From: Nakamurella endophytica
GTDB taxonomy: Bacteria; Actinomycetota; Actinomycetes; Mycobacteriales; Nakamurellaceae
DNA length: 64,000 nucleotides
NCBI RefSeq assembly: GCF_014646215.1
Contig: NZ_BMNA01000005.1
Location: 42,080 to 106,079 of the forward strand
Reading direction: 5' to 3'
Numbering within the stretch: the first letter of the stretch is position 1; each line of letters starts with the position of its first letter. This document shows, piece after piece, positions 48,807-56,212 of the stretch. The notes under the pieces are model-generated. The model did no database searches and was not told the DNA's origin. It saw only the letters and a list, made by a program, of their open reading frames with translations. The translations under genes and the position numbers were made by a program.

Positions 48807-50285
48807 TCAGCGCTGCGGCGCGTCCTCGCCGTCGGTGACGTCCGCGGCGTCCGCCTCGACCACGCCGTCGGCCGCCGGCTCCACCACATCGCCCTCGACG
48901 ACATCGACGGCCTGGGTCACATCGTCGGCCTCGGTCACATCGTCGGCCTCGGCCTCGGTGACCTCCTCGATGCCGAACAGGGCCGCGACGTCGAGCGGGT
49001 TGCCGGAGCTGTCGGTGACCGTCGCGCGCTGCACCGCACCGGCGAGCGCCTTGCCGCGACGCACGTCGGCCAGCACGGCGCCGAGCTGGTTGGCCTCCTG
49101 CAGCCGCTGGAAGTACTCGTCGGGCGACACCCCGAACCGCTGCGCGTTGTAGATCAGCCGCTCGGTGAACTCCTCCTGGTCGACGCCCACGCCCTGGGCG
49201 TCGGCCAGCGCGTCCAGCAGCAGCTGGGTCTGCACGGCCTTCTCGGCAGCAGTGCGCGTCTCGGCATCGAATTCCTCGCGGGTCTGCCCCTCGCCCTCGA
49301 GGTACCGGTTGAACGCGTCCTCGTCGTGGTCGAAGGAGTGCACCGCGTCGTGCTGCCGCGCCTCGTACTCGGACTGGACGATCGCCTCGGGGGCGGGGAT
49401 GTCGGTGCGGTCCAGCAGCGCGTCCAGCACCCGGTCGCGGGCCTGGCTGCCCTGCTGCAGCTCCTTGACCCGGCGGATCCGCTGCGCGAGGTCCTGCCGC
49501 AGCTCCTCGACGGTGTCGAACTCGCTGGCCAGCTGCGCGAAGTCGTCGTCGACCTCAGGCAGCACTCGCTCGGAGACGGCGGTGACCGTCACTGTCACGT
49601 CGGCCGAGCGGCCGGCGTACTCGCTGGCGACCAGCTCGGTGGCGAAGGTGGTGGACTCGCCCGCCGACAGCCCGGTGACGGCCTCGTCGAGGCCGGTGAC
49701 CAGATCGTCGGAGCCGACGCGGTAGGTCATCGCGTCCGCGGTGGCGTCCGGGATCGGCTCGCCGTCGGTCTCGGCGCGCAGGTCGATGGTGACGGTGTCG
49801 CCCTCGGCCGCCGGTCGGTCGACCGTCGTGACGGTCGCGAAGCGGTCCCGCAGCGCCTCGACCTGCTCGTCGATGTCGGCGTCGGCCACCTCGACGTCGT
49901 CGACCTCGACCGTGACGTCGTCCAGGTCCGGCAGCTGGATGTCGGGGCGGACGTCGACCTCGGCGGTGAACGCCAGGGTGTCGTTGTCGTCGATCCGGGT
50001 GACCTCGATCTCCGGCTGTCCCAGCACGTTGAGCGCGGCCTCGCTGACGGCCTGGCCGTACTTGACCGGGACGGCGTCGTTCACGACCTCGGACAGGATC
50101 GCGCCGCGGCCCAGGCGGGCGTCGAGGATGCGCGCCGGCACCTTCCCCGGGCGGAAACCGGGGATCCGCACCTGCCCAGCGAGCGCGCCGTAGGCCTTGT
50201 CGAAGTGCGGCTTCAGCTCGTCGAACGGTACCTCCACGGACAACTTCACCCGGGTGGGGTTCACGTGCTCGACGGTGCTCTTCAC
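48807..50285 (-). CDS. tig: trigger factor
   Basis: Ribosome-bound chaperone and peptidyl-prolyl isomerase. The 492-residue protein shows the ribosome-binding GFRPGKVPARILDARLG (GFRxGKxP, ~44-60), a FKBP domain (DTVTIDLRAETDGEPIPDA, ~ residues 155-235), and a long helical C-domain (ELRQDLAQRIRRVKELQQGSQARDRVLDALL). The last 53 residues are an acidic Val/Glu/Ala/Asp tail encoded by short repeated DNA. Start GTG 50285 after GAGAGG. It lies upstream of clpP1, as in other actinobacteria, but with its own apparent terminator. Confidence 0.96.
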   Translation of the reverse strand: MKSTVEHVNPTRVKLSVEVPFDELKPHFDKAYGALAGQVRIPGFRPGKVPARILDARLGRGAILSEVVNDAVPVKYGQAVSEAALNVLGQPEIEVTRIDDNDTLAFTAEVDVRPDIQLPDLDDVTVEVDDVEVADADIDEQVEALRDRFATVTTVDRPAAEGDTVTIDLRAETDGEPIPDATADAMTYRVGSDDLVTGLDEAVTGLSAGESTTFATELVASEYAGRSADVTVTVTAVSERVLPEVDDDFAQLASEFDTVEELRQDLAQRIRRVKELQQGSQARDRVLDALLDRTDIPAPEAIVQSEYEARQHDAVHSFDHDEDAFNRYLEGEGQTREEFDAETRTAAEKAVQTQLLLDALADAQGVGVDQEEFTERLIYNAQRFGVSPDEYFQRLQEANQLGAVLADVRRGKALAGAVQRATVTDSSGNPLDVAALFGIEEVTEAEADDVTEADDVTQAVDVVEGDVVEPAADGVVEADAADVTDGEDAPQR

Positions 50286-50627
50286 GGAAATGGGACCTCT
50301 CGGGGCGTGTCCGGCCGGTGTCGGACGGGGTGGGGTTCGGGCGCTGCGACCGGCCCGTGGACCGCCGCCGCCCGCGGGGGCGGCGACGCCGGCGCGTGCA
50401 CCGGGGCCCTGAGCTGGGCAGGCCCGCGCGACCGCGGCCGGGGGCGACCTGCGGCGTCACGGGTGGTCGCCACCGGCGAGTCTAGGCCACCCGGGACCGG
50501 TGGCGGCCCCGGCAGCCGGGTCGGACGGTGCACCCGGTCGCCACGCCGGCGCCGTGCCGTCCCGGCCGCGGCCTACCATCTGCGCACGCCACCGGGCGCC
50601 GGCGGTCCGGGACGGAAGGGGCGGCAC
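50286..50627. other. 342-bp divergent spacer tig / secreted hydrolase
   Basis: On the minus strand TAGACT (50479-50484) is a possible tig -10, with a ~195-nt leader; on the plus strand TACCAT (50574-50579) is a possible -10 for the hydrolase. The rest is GC-rich with no gene or RNA that I recognise. Confidence 0.45.
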
Positions 50628-52574
50628 ATGGCGGTGCGCAGCACGGGGTTCGGACGTCGCGGGGACGGGACGGGCCGTGCCCGGGGTCCCCGGCCGGACG
50701 GGGCCGCGGGTCACCGTAGGACGGGCGGCACCGCGCCGGCCGCGGCGGTGGCGCTCGCCCTGGTGCTCTCGGTCACCGCGGCTCACCCGGCCGGCGCCGG
50801 TCCGGCCGCGCCGACCCCGCTCGCCGCGGCGCGGGCCGTGCCGGCCGGAGCGGCCGCCGCGGGTCCGGTGTCCCCGGCCCGATCCGTCCGTGCCGGCGGC
50901 GCGCCCGCGACCGTCTCCCCCGTCGCCGGGGGGCTGACCACCCTGCTGGCCGCGCGGACCCCGTCGTCCGCGGTCTCCGCGGCGGCGGCCACGGCGGCCG
51001 CCCAGGGGGTGAGTGCCTCGATCAGCGTGGTCGACCGCTCCACCGGGCGGGTCCTGGCGCAGACCGGCGACGCCGGCTCGCAGCGCGCCTCGGAGTCGGT
51101 GATGAAGCTGCTGCTGGCGTCCTACTACCTGGTGCTCTACGGCGGCTACCGCAGCACCCCGTCCGACGTGCTGTCGCGGTTGAGCTACATGCTGCGGTAC
51201 TCGGACGACGCCACCGCCAGCGCGCTGTTCTCGGCCAACGCCATCCCGACGATCGCCGCCCGGTACGGGTTGGATGCGACGGGCAACGCCACCGACCGCG
51301 CCGGGCACTGGGGCGCCGCGCGGATCACCGCGCACGACATGACCATCTTCCTGTTCCGCGCGTCCCGCGACGGTGCCGTCGGTCCGTGGCTGCTGCCGGT
51401 GATGGCGCAGACCGCGCCCAGCGGTTCCGACGGCTTCGACCAGCACTTCGGCCTCAACGCCCTGTCCGGCACCCACGGCTCCAAGCAGGGCTGGGGCTGC
51501 GACAGCTTCTGGACCGCGCGCAGCTGCGCCATCCACTCCGTCGGCTACACCGACCGCTACTTCGTCGCGGTGCTGCAGCTGAGCAACAGCTACCCCGACC
51601 CCATGCGGGCGACGGCCACCAACGCCGCCCGGCTGGTGCAGGGCTCCAGCACCGCGCCGGCGGCCCCGCCCCCGCCGGCGCCGCTGCGCGACGGCGACTT
51701 CGTGCACGACCCGCGCACCGGGGGCGTCTTCGTGCTCGCCGGCGGCGCGCCGCTGGCCGTCTCGTCGTGGGGACCGTTCGGGACGCCGCGGACCGCCCGG
51801 CGGATCACCACCGCGCAGTGGGACCGGCTGCGGCGGATACCGGCCGACGGCACCTTCCTGCGGGCCGCCGGCACCGGGCAGGTCTTCCGGGTGGCCGGCG
51901 GCGCGCCGGTGTACGTGTCCAGCTGGGCCCCGTTCCACCGGGAGCAGCCCGCCGTGCTGGTCCACCCGGCCGCGGTCGCCCACGCCGGCGGCACCGGAGT
52001 GTGGGCGCACCTGCGCGCGGTGGTCGCCGACAACACCTTCGTCTCGTCGGCCCGGGACGGCTCGGTGTACCGGATCGCCGGCGGAGCGCCGCTGTTCGTG
52101 TCGTCGTGGGGGGTGTTCGGCGGGCCGCGGGCGACGGTGGCCCTGGATCCCGCCGCCTTTGCACACGCCGGTCAGGCCGGCGTCTGGAACCACCTCCGGC
52201 GCTACCCGCTGGACGGCACCTTCCTGCGGCGCCCGGACACCGGCGCGGTGTTCCGCGTCGCCGGTGGCGCGCCCCTGTACGTACCGTCCTGGTCGGTGTT
52301 CGGTGGCCCGCGGCCGACGGCGGACGTGCACCCGGCGGCCATCGTGAACGCCGGCAGCACGGCCGCCCAGTGGGCGCACCTGCGCCGGTACCCGTTGCCG
52401 GGCACGTTCGTGCAGGGCCGGCCGGGGTCGAAGATCTACCGCATCCTGGCCGGCGTCCCGCACTACGTGCCGTCCTGGGCGCCGTACGGCGGCGAGCAGT
52501 TCTTCGTGCCGGTCGCCCAGGCCACCATCAACCGCGCCGGGTCCGGGTACCCGTACGGCAACCTGCTGCGCTGA
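50628..52574 (+). CDS. secreted beta-lactamase-fold serine hydrolase with five C-terminal repeats
   Basis: A 648-residue secreted protein. The N-terminal 60 residues form a basic region and a hydrophobic helix (PAAAVALALVLSVTAA) with an AGA-like cleavage site. Residues ~100-345 are a penicillin-recognising serine hydrolase: Ser157-x-x-Lys160 (SVMK), SDD at 192-194 (SxN/SDN equivalent) and KQG at 286-288 (KTG equivalent), preceded by SISVVDRSTGRVLAQTGDAGSQRASES. A Pro/Ala hinge leads to five repeats of 53-62 residues to the end. It could be a DD-peptidase or a beta-lactamase. ATG 50628 follows GGAAGG at 8 nt. It has no partner genes beside it. Confidence 0.82.
   Translation: MAVRSTGFGRRGDGTGRARGPRPDGAAGHRRTGGTAPAAAVALALVLSVTAAHPAGAGPAAPTPLAAARAVPAGAAAAGPVSPARSVRAGGAPATVSPVAGGLTTLLAARTPSSAVSAAAATAAAQGVSASISVVDRSTGRVLAQTGDAGSQRASESVMKLLLASYYLVLYGGYRSTPSDVLSRLSYMLRYSDDATASALFSANAIPTIAARYGLDATGNATDRAGHWGAARITAHDMTIFLFRASRDGAVGPWLLPVMAQTAPSGSDGFDQHFGLNALSGTHGSKQGWGCDSFWTARSCAIHSVGYTDRYFVAVLQLSNSYPDPMRATATNAARLVQGSSTAPAAPPPPAPLRDGDFVHDPRTGGVFVLAGGAPLAVSSWGPFGTPRTARRITTAQWDRLRRIPADGTFLRAAGTGQVFRVAGGAPVYVSSWAPFHREQPAVLVHPAAVAHAGGTGVWAHLRAVVADNTFVSSARDGSVYRIAGGAPLFVSSWGVFGGPRATVALDPAAFAHAGQAGVWNHLRRYPLDGTFLRRPDTGAVFRVAGGAPLYVPSWSVFGGPRPTADVHPAAIVNAGSTAAQWAHLRRYPLPGTFVQGRPGSKIYRILAGVPHYVPSWAPYGGEQFFVPVAQATINRAGSGYPYGNLLR
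51684..52571 (+). repeat. five ~60-residue protein repeats
   Basis: Residues 353-405, 406-466, 467-527, 528-589 and 590-648. The consensus is DGTFLR-x4-TG-x-VFRVAGGAPLYVSSW-x2-FGGPR, then a V-x-PAA-x3-AG stretch and W-x-HLRRYP. Each ends with a Trp-His-Leu-Arg helix and starts with a beta pair centred on AGGAP. The first repeat is shortened, the last diverged. Protein identity is high but the DNA copies differ, so duplication is old. Confidence 0.88.
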
Positions 52575-52649
52575 CCGGCAGCCGGCTGCCCGCGGAGCCG
52601 GGAGCGCCGCCGGCCACCCGGTCCCGGGGCGTCGCTGCCGGACCCGGGT

Positions 52650-53231
52650 TCAGCCCTGATCGCCGTCCGATCCCGGTCGCAGGTCGACGGCGGCACGGAA
52701 GCTGCCGTCCATGTGGAACGGCGTCGACTGGTGCTGGTGGGCGACCCGCCAGCGCCCGCCGACCCGGCACAGCCCGAGCGTCGTCCGGAACCACAGGTCG
52801 AACCGGTGCCCGGGGGTGTCGTCGGGTGCGCCCATCCGGTCGATGCTGTGGCAGAGCGCGAGGTCGCCGTCGATGCGCACGACCAGGTCGGTGACCTCGT
52901 AGCCGACCCGGCCGCCGTGGCCCGCGAACCACGCCCGCAGCGCCCCGACGTCGTGTGCGGCGGCGGCCGGTTGGGCCAGCGGCGGGGCGAGGGTGAAGAG
53001 CACGGCGTCGGGCAGCAGGTCGGCCACCAGCCGCTCGGCGTCGCCGGCGCGGAACGCGGCGGCCCGGTCCTGGACGAGCCGGCGGACGTCCGCCACGTCC
53101 GCCGCGTGATCCGGGGCCGAGGTCGGTGCCGGGTGCTGCGGGGTCCCCTCGGTACGGGCATCCGTGGCGCGGTCACGGGTGCCGCGGTCCGTCGGACCGA
53201 CCGTCGCCGGGGCTGGTGCGGTGTGGGTCAT
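52650..53231 (-). CDS. SnoaL-like/nuclear-transport-factor-2-fold protein
   Basis: A 193-residue protein. Residues ~40-165 match the SnoaL/DUF4440 type: helix ADVRRLVQDRAAAFRAGDAERLVADLLPDAVLFT, GALRAWFAGHGGRVGYEVTDLVVRIDGDLALCHSIDRMG, FDLWFRTTLGLCRVGGRWRVAHQHQSTPFHMDG. The C-terminal RVAHQHQSTPFHM with its two His-like residues is typical of this ketosteroid-isomerase-like fold. A Thr/Ala-rich N-terminus (1-40) is extra. ATG 53231 has AGGAG 6 nt upstream. No catalytic role can be assigned. Confidence 0.8.
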   Translation of the reverse strand: MTHTAPAPATVGPTDRGTRDRATDARTEGTPQHPAPTSAPDHAADVADVRRLVQDRAAAFRAGDAERLVADLLPDAVLFTLAPPLAQPAAAAHDVGALRAWFAGHGGRVGYEVTDLVVRIDGDLALCHSIDRMGAPDDTPGHRFDLWFRTTLGLCRVGGRWRVAHQHQSTPFHMDGSFRAAVDLRPGSDGDQG

Positions 53232-53414
53232 CGGTGCTCCTCTCGGTGCGCCCGCCCGGTGCGGGCCCACCCCGAGGTCGCCGCCGGGCGCCGCACCTCT
53301 ACATCGGAGCGACGGCCGCTCGGGTCCCGTGCCGGCGCGCCCCGCACCGGCCGGAGCGAGACCGGACGGACCCGCCCGGGACGGACCGCGGCCGACGGAT
53401 CGCGCCCGGACGGG

Positions 53415-54494
53415 TCAGCGCAGCGGGGTCAGGGCGGCCGCGGGCAGCCAGCGGGCGGCCAGGGCGTCCAGACGCCGTTCGGCGCGCAAGGTGTCGATGG
53501 CCGCGGACACGCAGGCGCGGACGCCGGCGGCGCCGGGCACGGCCATGGCCAGCTGCGGCGGCTGCCACGGTCCGGCGGGCAGCTGGCCGAGCACCGCCAC
53601 CCGGCCGGCGGCGGCTTCCCGCAGGGCTGTGGGGCTGTCCAGCACGGCGGCGCGGACGGCACCCGAGCGCAGCGCGGCGAGCGCGGCCGCCGCGGACCCG
53701 TAGCGCACCGGCGCGCGCCCCGTGGCGCTGGCCGCGCTGGTGGCGGCGGTGCCGGCAGCGGTGGCGCCGACCCGCACCGACCGCAGCGCCGCCAGGGAGC
53801 GCGCCATCCGGGTCCCCGGAGCCGTCACGACGGTGTCGGTGACCGGGAAGTAGCCGGTCGACCAGCGGTCCGCGGCGCCGGGCACGTCGGGGGCGACGAA
53901 CTCGCCGAGCACGGCGTCGACACCCCGCGTCCGGCCCGCCTGCGCCGCCGCCGGATCGACCGTCACCCACGAGACGGCTGCGGCCGGGTACCCGAGCCGC
54001 GCCGCGACGGCGTACGCCAGCGCCGCCTCGAAGCCCTGGCCGGCCGCCGGCGCGCCGGCGAACCACGGTCGGGCGGGGGCGCGGCCGGTGCCGAAGGTGA
54101 GCCGGCCCGGCACGGCGGTCGGCAGCTCCCCTAGGACGCAGCCCGGCAGCGGCGCGGACGTCGCCCCGGCGCCGGTGGTCGGCGCCGCGACGGTGGCGGA
54201 TCCCGTGGGGCTGCCGAGCGCAGTGGTGGGCGCGGTGGTGGACGCAGTGCCGGGCGCAGTGGTGCGCGCCGTGGTCCCGGCGGATGCCGGCGTCACCGGG
54301 CGGGTCGGGTCCGGGTCGGACGCCGGGGCGCTGCCGGACCCCGTCGCCACGACGGCGGCGGGCGTGACCGAGCCGGCGGCGGCGCCGGCGGTCTGGGTGG
54401 CGGCGGGGGTGGCGCAGCCGGCGAGGAGGGCGGCCACGCTGCAGGCGGCGAGCGCGGAGCCGAGCAGCCGACCCGGACGGCGACGACGGTGCAC
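53415..54494 (-). CDS. solute-binding lipoprotein (SBP family 3-like)
   Basis: A 359-residue lipoprotein: basic start, hydrophobic stretch and lipobox LLAGCA (lipidated Cys ~26), a ~75-residue Thr/Ala/Gly/Pro linker, then a domain like amino-acid-binding SBPs: PGRLTFGTGRAPARPWFAGAPAAGQGFEAALAYAVAARLGY, VDAVLGEFVAPDVPG, RWSTGYFPVTDTVV, VRYGSAAAALAALRSGAVRAAVLDSPTAL, and a last LDALAARWLP. No ABC permease or ATPase is nearby. GTG 54494 follows GGGGGA; an earlier open stretch runs through the tRNA and is not protein. Confidence 0.8.
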   Translation of the reverse strand: MHRRRRPGRLLGSALAACSVAALLAGCATPAATQTAGAAAGSVTPAAVVATGSGSAPASDPDPTRPVTPASAGTTARTTAPGTASTTAPTTALGSPTGSATVAAPTTGAGATSAPLPGCVLGELPTAVPGRLTFGTGRAPARPWFAGAPAAGQGFEAALAYAVAARLGYPAAAVSWVTVDPAAAQAGRTRGVDAVLGEFVAPDVPGAADRWSTGYFPVTDTVVTAPGTRMARSLAALRSVRVGATAAGTAATSAASATGRAPVRYGSAAAALAALRSGAVRAAVLDSPTALREAAAGRVAVLGQLPAGPWQPPQLAMAVPGAAGVRACVSAAIDTLRAERRLDALAARWLPAAALTPLR

Positions 54495-54565
54495 CCGGTC
54501 CCCCGATCTCCGCCGCGGACATCCCGCGCGCCGGCGCGGCCCGGTGGCGGGCCGGCCGTTCCCGG

Positions 54566-54639
54566 TCGGGATGACAGGATTTGAACCTGCGACATCCTGC
54601 TCCCAAAGCAGGCGCGCTACCAAGCTGCGCTACATCCCG
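54566..54639 (-). tRNA. tRNA-Pro (TGG)
   Basis: A 74-nt cloverleaf: acceptor stem CGGGATG pairs with CATCCCG, discriminator A, D-arm with the AGC/GGTAG core, anticodon stem CCTGC/GCAGG enclosing the loop TTTGGGA (TGG at 34-36), T-arm CAGGTTCAAATCCTG. CCA is not encoded. Minus strand, divergent from the tRNA-Gly gene 82 bp away. Confidence 0.95.
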
Positions 54640-54671
54640 GTGGCGTCCGACGTCCGCCCGTGCACGGCGCC

Positions 54672-54693
54672 ACCCTAGTGCCTGGGTTACCCT
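54672..54693. promoter_or_regulatory. back-to-back -10 elements of the two tRNA genes
   Basis: TAGGGT on the minus strand (54672-54677) lies 33 nt before the tRNA-Pro 5' end; TACCCT on the plus strand (54688-54693) lies 28 nt before tRNA-Gly. They are separated by 10 bp, so the two promoters compete or share one binding zone. -35 elements are not obvious. Confidence 0.45.
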
Positions 54694-54721
54694 GAGCGCT
54701 GCCGGACGGCCTCCGGCACCC

Positions 54722-54792
54722 GCGGGCGTAGCTCAATGGTAGAGCCTCAGTCTTCCAAACTGATGACGCGAGTTCGATTCTCGTCGCCCGCT
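54722..54792 (+). tRNA. tRNA-Gly (TCC)
   Basis: A 71-nt cloverleaf: acceptor GCGGGCG with CGCCCGC, discriminator T, D-arm GCTCAATGGTAGAGC, anticodon stem CTCAGT/ACTGA region around loop CTTCCAA (TCC at 34-36), T-arm GAGTTCGATTCTC. CCA is not encoded. Confidence 0.95.
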
Positions 54793-54834
54793 CGTCCACC
54801 GGGCCCGGTGCCGGCACGGGCCAGGAGGAGCGGC

Positions 54835-56169
54835 ATGTCCCACCCCCCGCCAGCCACCGTGCCGCCGGCCGTGTCGCCCGTCCCGCCCGTCGCGCAGGGC
54901 CGCCGGACCGGGCTCCTGCAGCCGGTGGCCGCCGGCATCGTCGCGGCGCTCGTCGGCTTCACCAGCTCGTTCGCCGTGGTGCTGACCGGGCTCCGGCACG
55001 TCGGCGCGTCCGCCGACCAGGCCGCCTCGGGGCTGCTCGTCCTGTGCGTGGCGATGGGTGCCGGATCCGTGGTGGCCTCGCTCCTGCTCCGGATGCCCGT
55101 CACCATGGCGTGGTCGACGCCCGGAGCCGCCCTGCTGGCCGGCACGGCCGCGCCGGCCGGCGGGTTCCCGGCGGCGGTGGGCGCCTTCATGGTCTGCGGC
55201 CTGCTCGTGGCGCTGTGCGCGGTGGTCCGCCCGCTGGGCCGGGCGATCGGCGCGATCCCGGCGCCGCTGGCCAGCGCCATGCTGGCCGGCGTCCTGCTGA
55301 GCCTGTGCATCGCGCCCTTCCGGTCGCTGACCGCAGCGCCGGCCGCCGTGCTGCCGGTGCTGCTGGTGTGGTTGGTGCTGTTGCGCCTGGCCCGGCGCTG
55401 GGCGGTGCCCGGTGCGCTGCTGGCCGCGCTCGTGGTCATCGCCGTCTCCGGCGCGCTGTCGCACCTGTCGGACGCGCGGCTCGCGCCGGTCCTCGAGTGG
55501 GTCGCGCCGGCCCCGTCGCCGGCGGCCGCGGTCGCCCTCGGCATTCCGCTGTTCCTGGTCACGATGACCAGCCAGAACATCCCGGGCATGGCGGTGCTCG
55601 GATCGCTCGGCTACCGGCCCCCGCTGCCGCCGCTGCTGGCCTACACCGGCCTGGCGACGACCGCCGGAGCGGTGGCCGGCGCCCACGCGGTCAACCTGGC
55701 GGCCATCTCCGCGGCGCTGTCGGCCGGCCCGGTGGCCCACCCCGACCCGGAACGGCGCTGGATCGCCGGTGTCTCGTGCGGCGCGTGCTACCTGGTGCTC
55801 GGGCCGGCGTCGGCCGCGGTGGCTGCGGTGACCGCGCGGGCACCCGGCGGCCTGGTGGAGGCCGTGGCCGGGCTGGCGCTGATCGCCACGTTCGCGTCGG
55901 CGGCGGCCGCCGCCCTGGCCGACCCGGCGCGGCGGGACGCCGCTGCGGTGACCTTTCTGGTCGCCGCGTCCGGGTTGACCATCGCCGGCGTCGGAGCGGC
56001 CCTGTGGGCCCTGGTCGCCGGCGGCGTGTACCTGGCGGTCACCGAGGGGCTGCGGGGCGGCCGGCGCGGCGACCGGCGGGCCGGCCCCGCCACGGGTGCC
56101 GGGCCCGGCGGCGGGGGCGGTGGGCGGGGCCGGCACCGGCCGTCCGGGACGGCGCCGGGCAGCCGTTAG
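54835..56169 (+). CDS. BenE-family aromatic acid/H+ symporter-like permease
   Basis: A 444-residue, 12-helix membrane protein. It begins with GIVAALVGFTSSFAVVLTGLRHVGAS and MPVTMAWSTPGAALLA, and has the middle block PLFLVTMTSQNIPGMAVLGSLGY (the TSQN-PG signature) and HAVNLAAISAALSAG of the BenE/NAT family. BenE members take up benzoate, but no aromatic catabolic genes are here, so the substrate is open. The C-terminal tail is Gly/Arg-rich. The ATG has AGGAGGAG 4 nt upstream and is only 42 nt after tRNA-Gly. Confidence 0.88.
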   Translation: MSHPPPATVPPAVSPVPPVAQGRRTGLLQPVAAGIVAALVGFTSSFAVVLTGLRHVGASADQAASGLLVLCVAMGAGSVVASLLLRMPVTMAWSTPGAALLAGTAAPAGGFPAAVGAFMVCGLLVALCAVVRPLGRAIGAIPAPLASAMLAGVLLSLCIAPFRSLTAAPAAVLPVLLVWLVLLRLARRWAVPGALLAALVVIAVSGALSHLSDARLAPVLEWVAPAPSPAAAVALGIPLFLVTMTSQNIPGMAVLGSLGYRPPLPPLLAYTGLATTAGAVAGAHAVNLAAISAALSAGPVAHPDPERRWIAGVSCGACYLVLGPASAAVAAVTARAPGGLVEAVAGLALIATFASAAAAALADPARRDAAAVTFLVAASGLTIAGVGAALWALVAGGVYLAVTEGLRGGRRGDRRAGPATGAGPGGGGGGRGRHRPSGTAPGSR

Positions 56170-56212
56170 GGTGGGCGCGCTCCGCACGCCGCACCCCCGA
56201 AGGGACCCCGCC

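Noticed and set aside
53415..54623. SBP gene starting upstream at 54623
   Set aside because: The extra N-terminus reads through tRNA-Pro (the WEQDVAGSNPVIPT artefact of tRNA sequence) and would lose the lipoprotein signal. GTG 54494 gives a proper lipobox.
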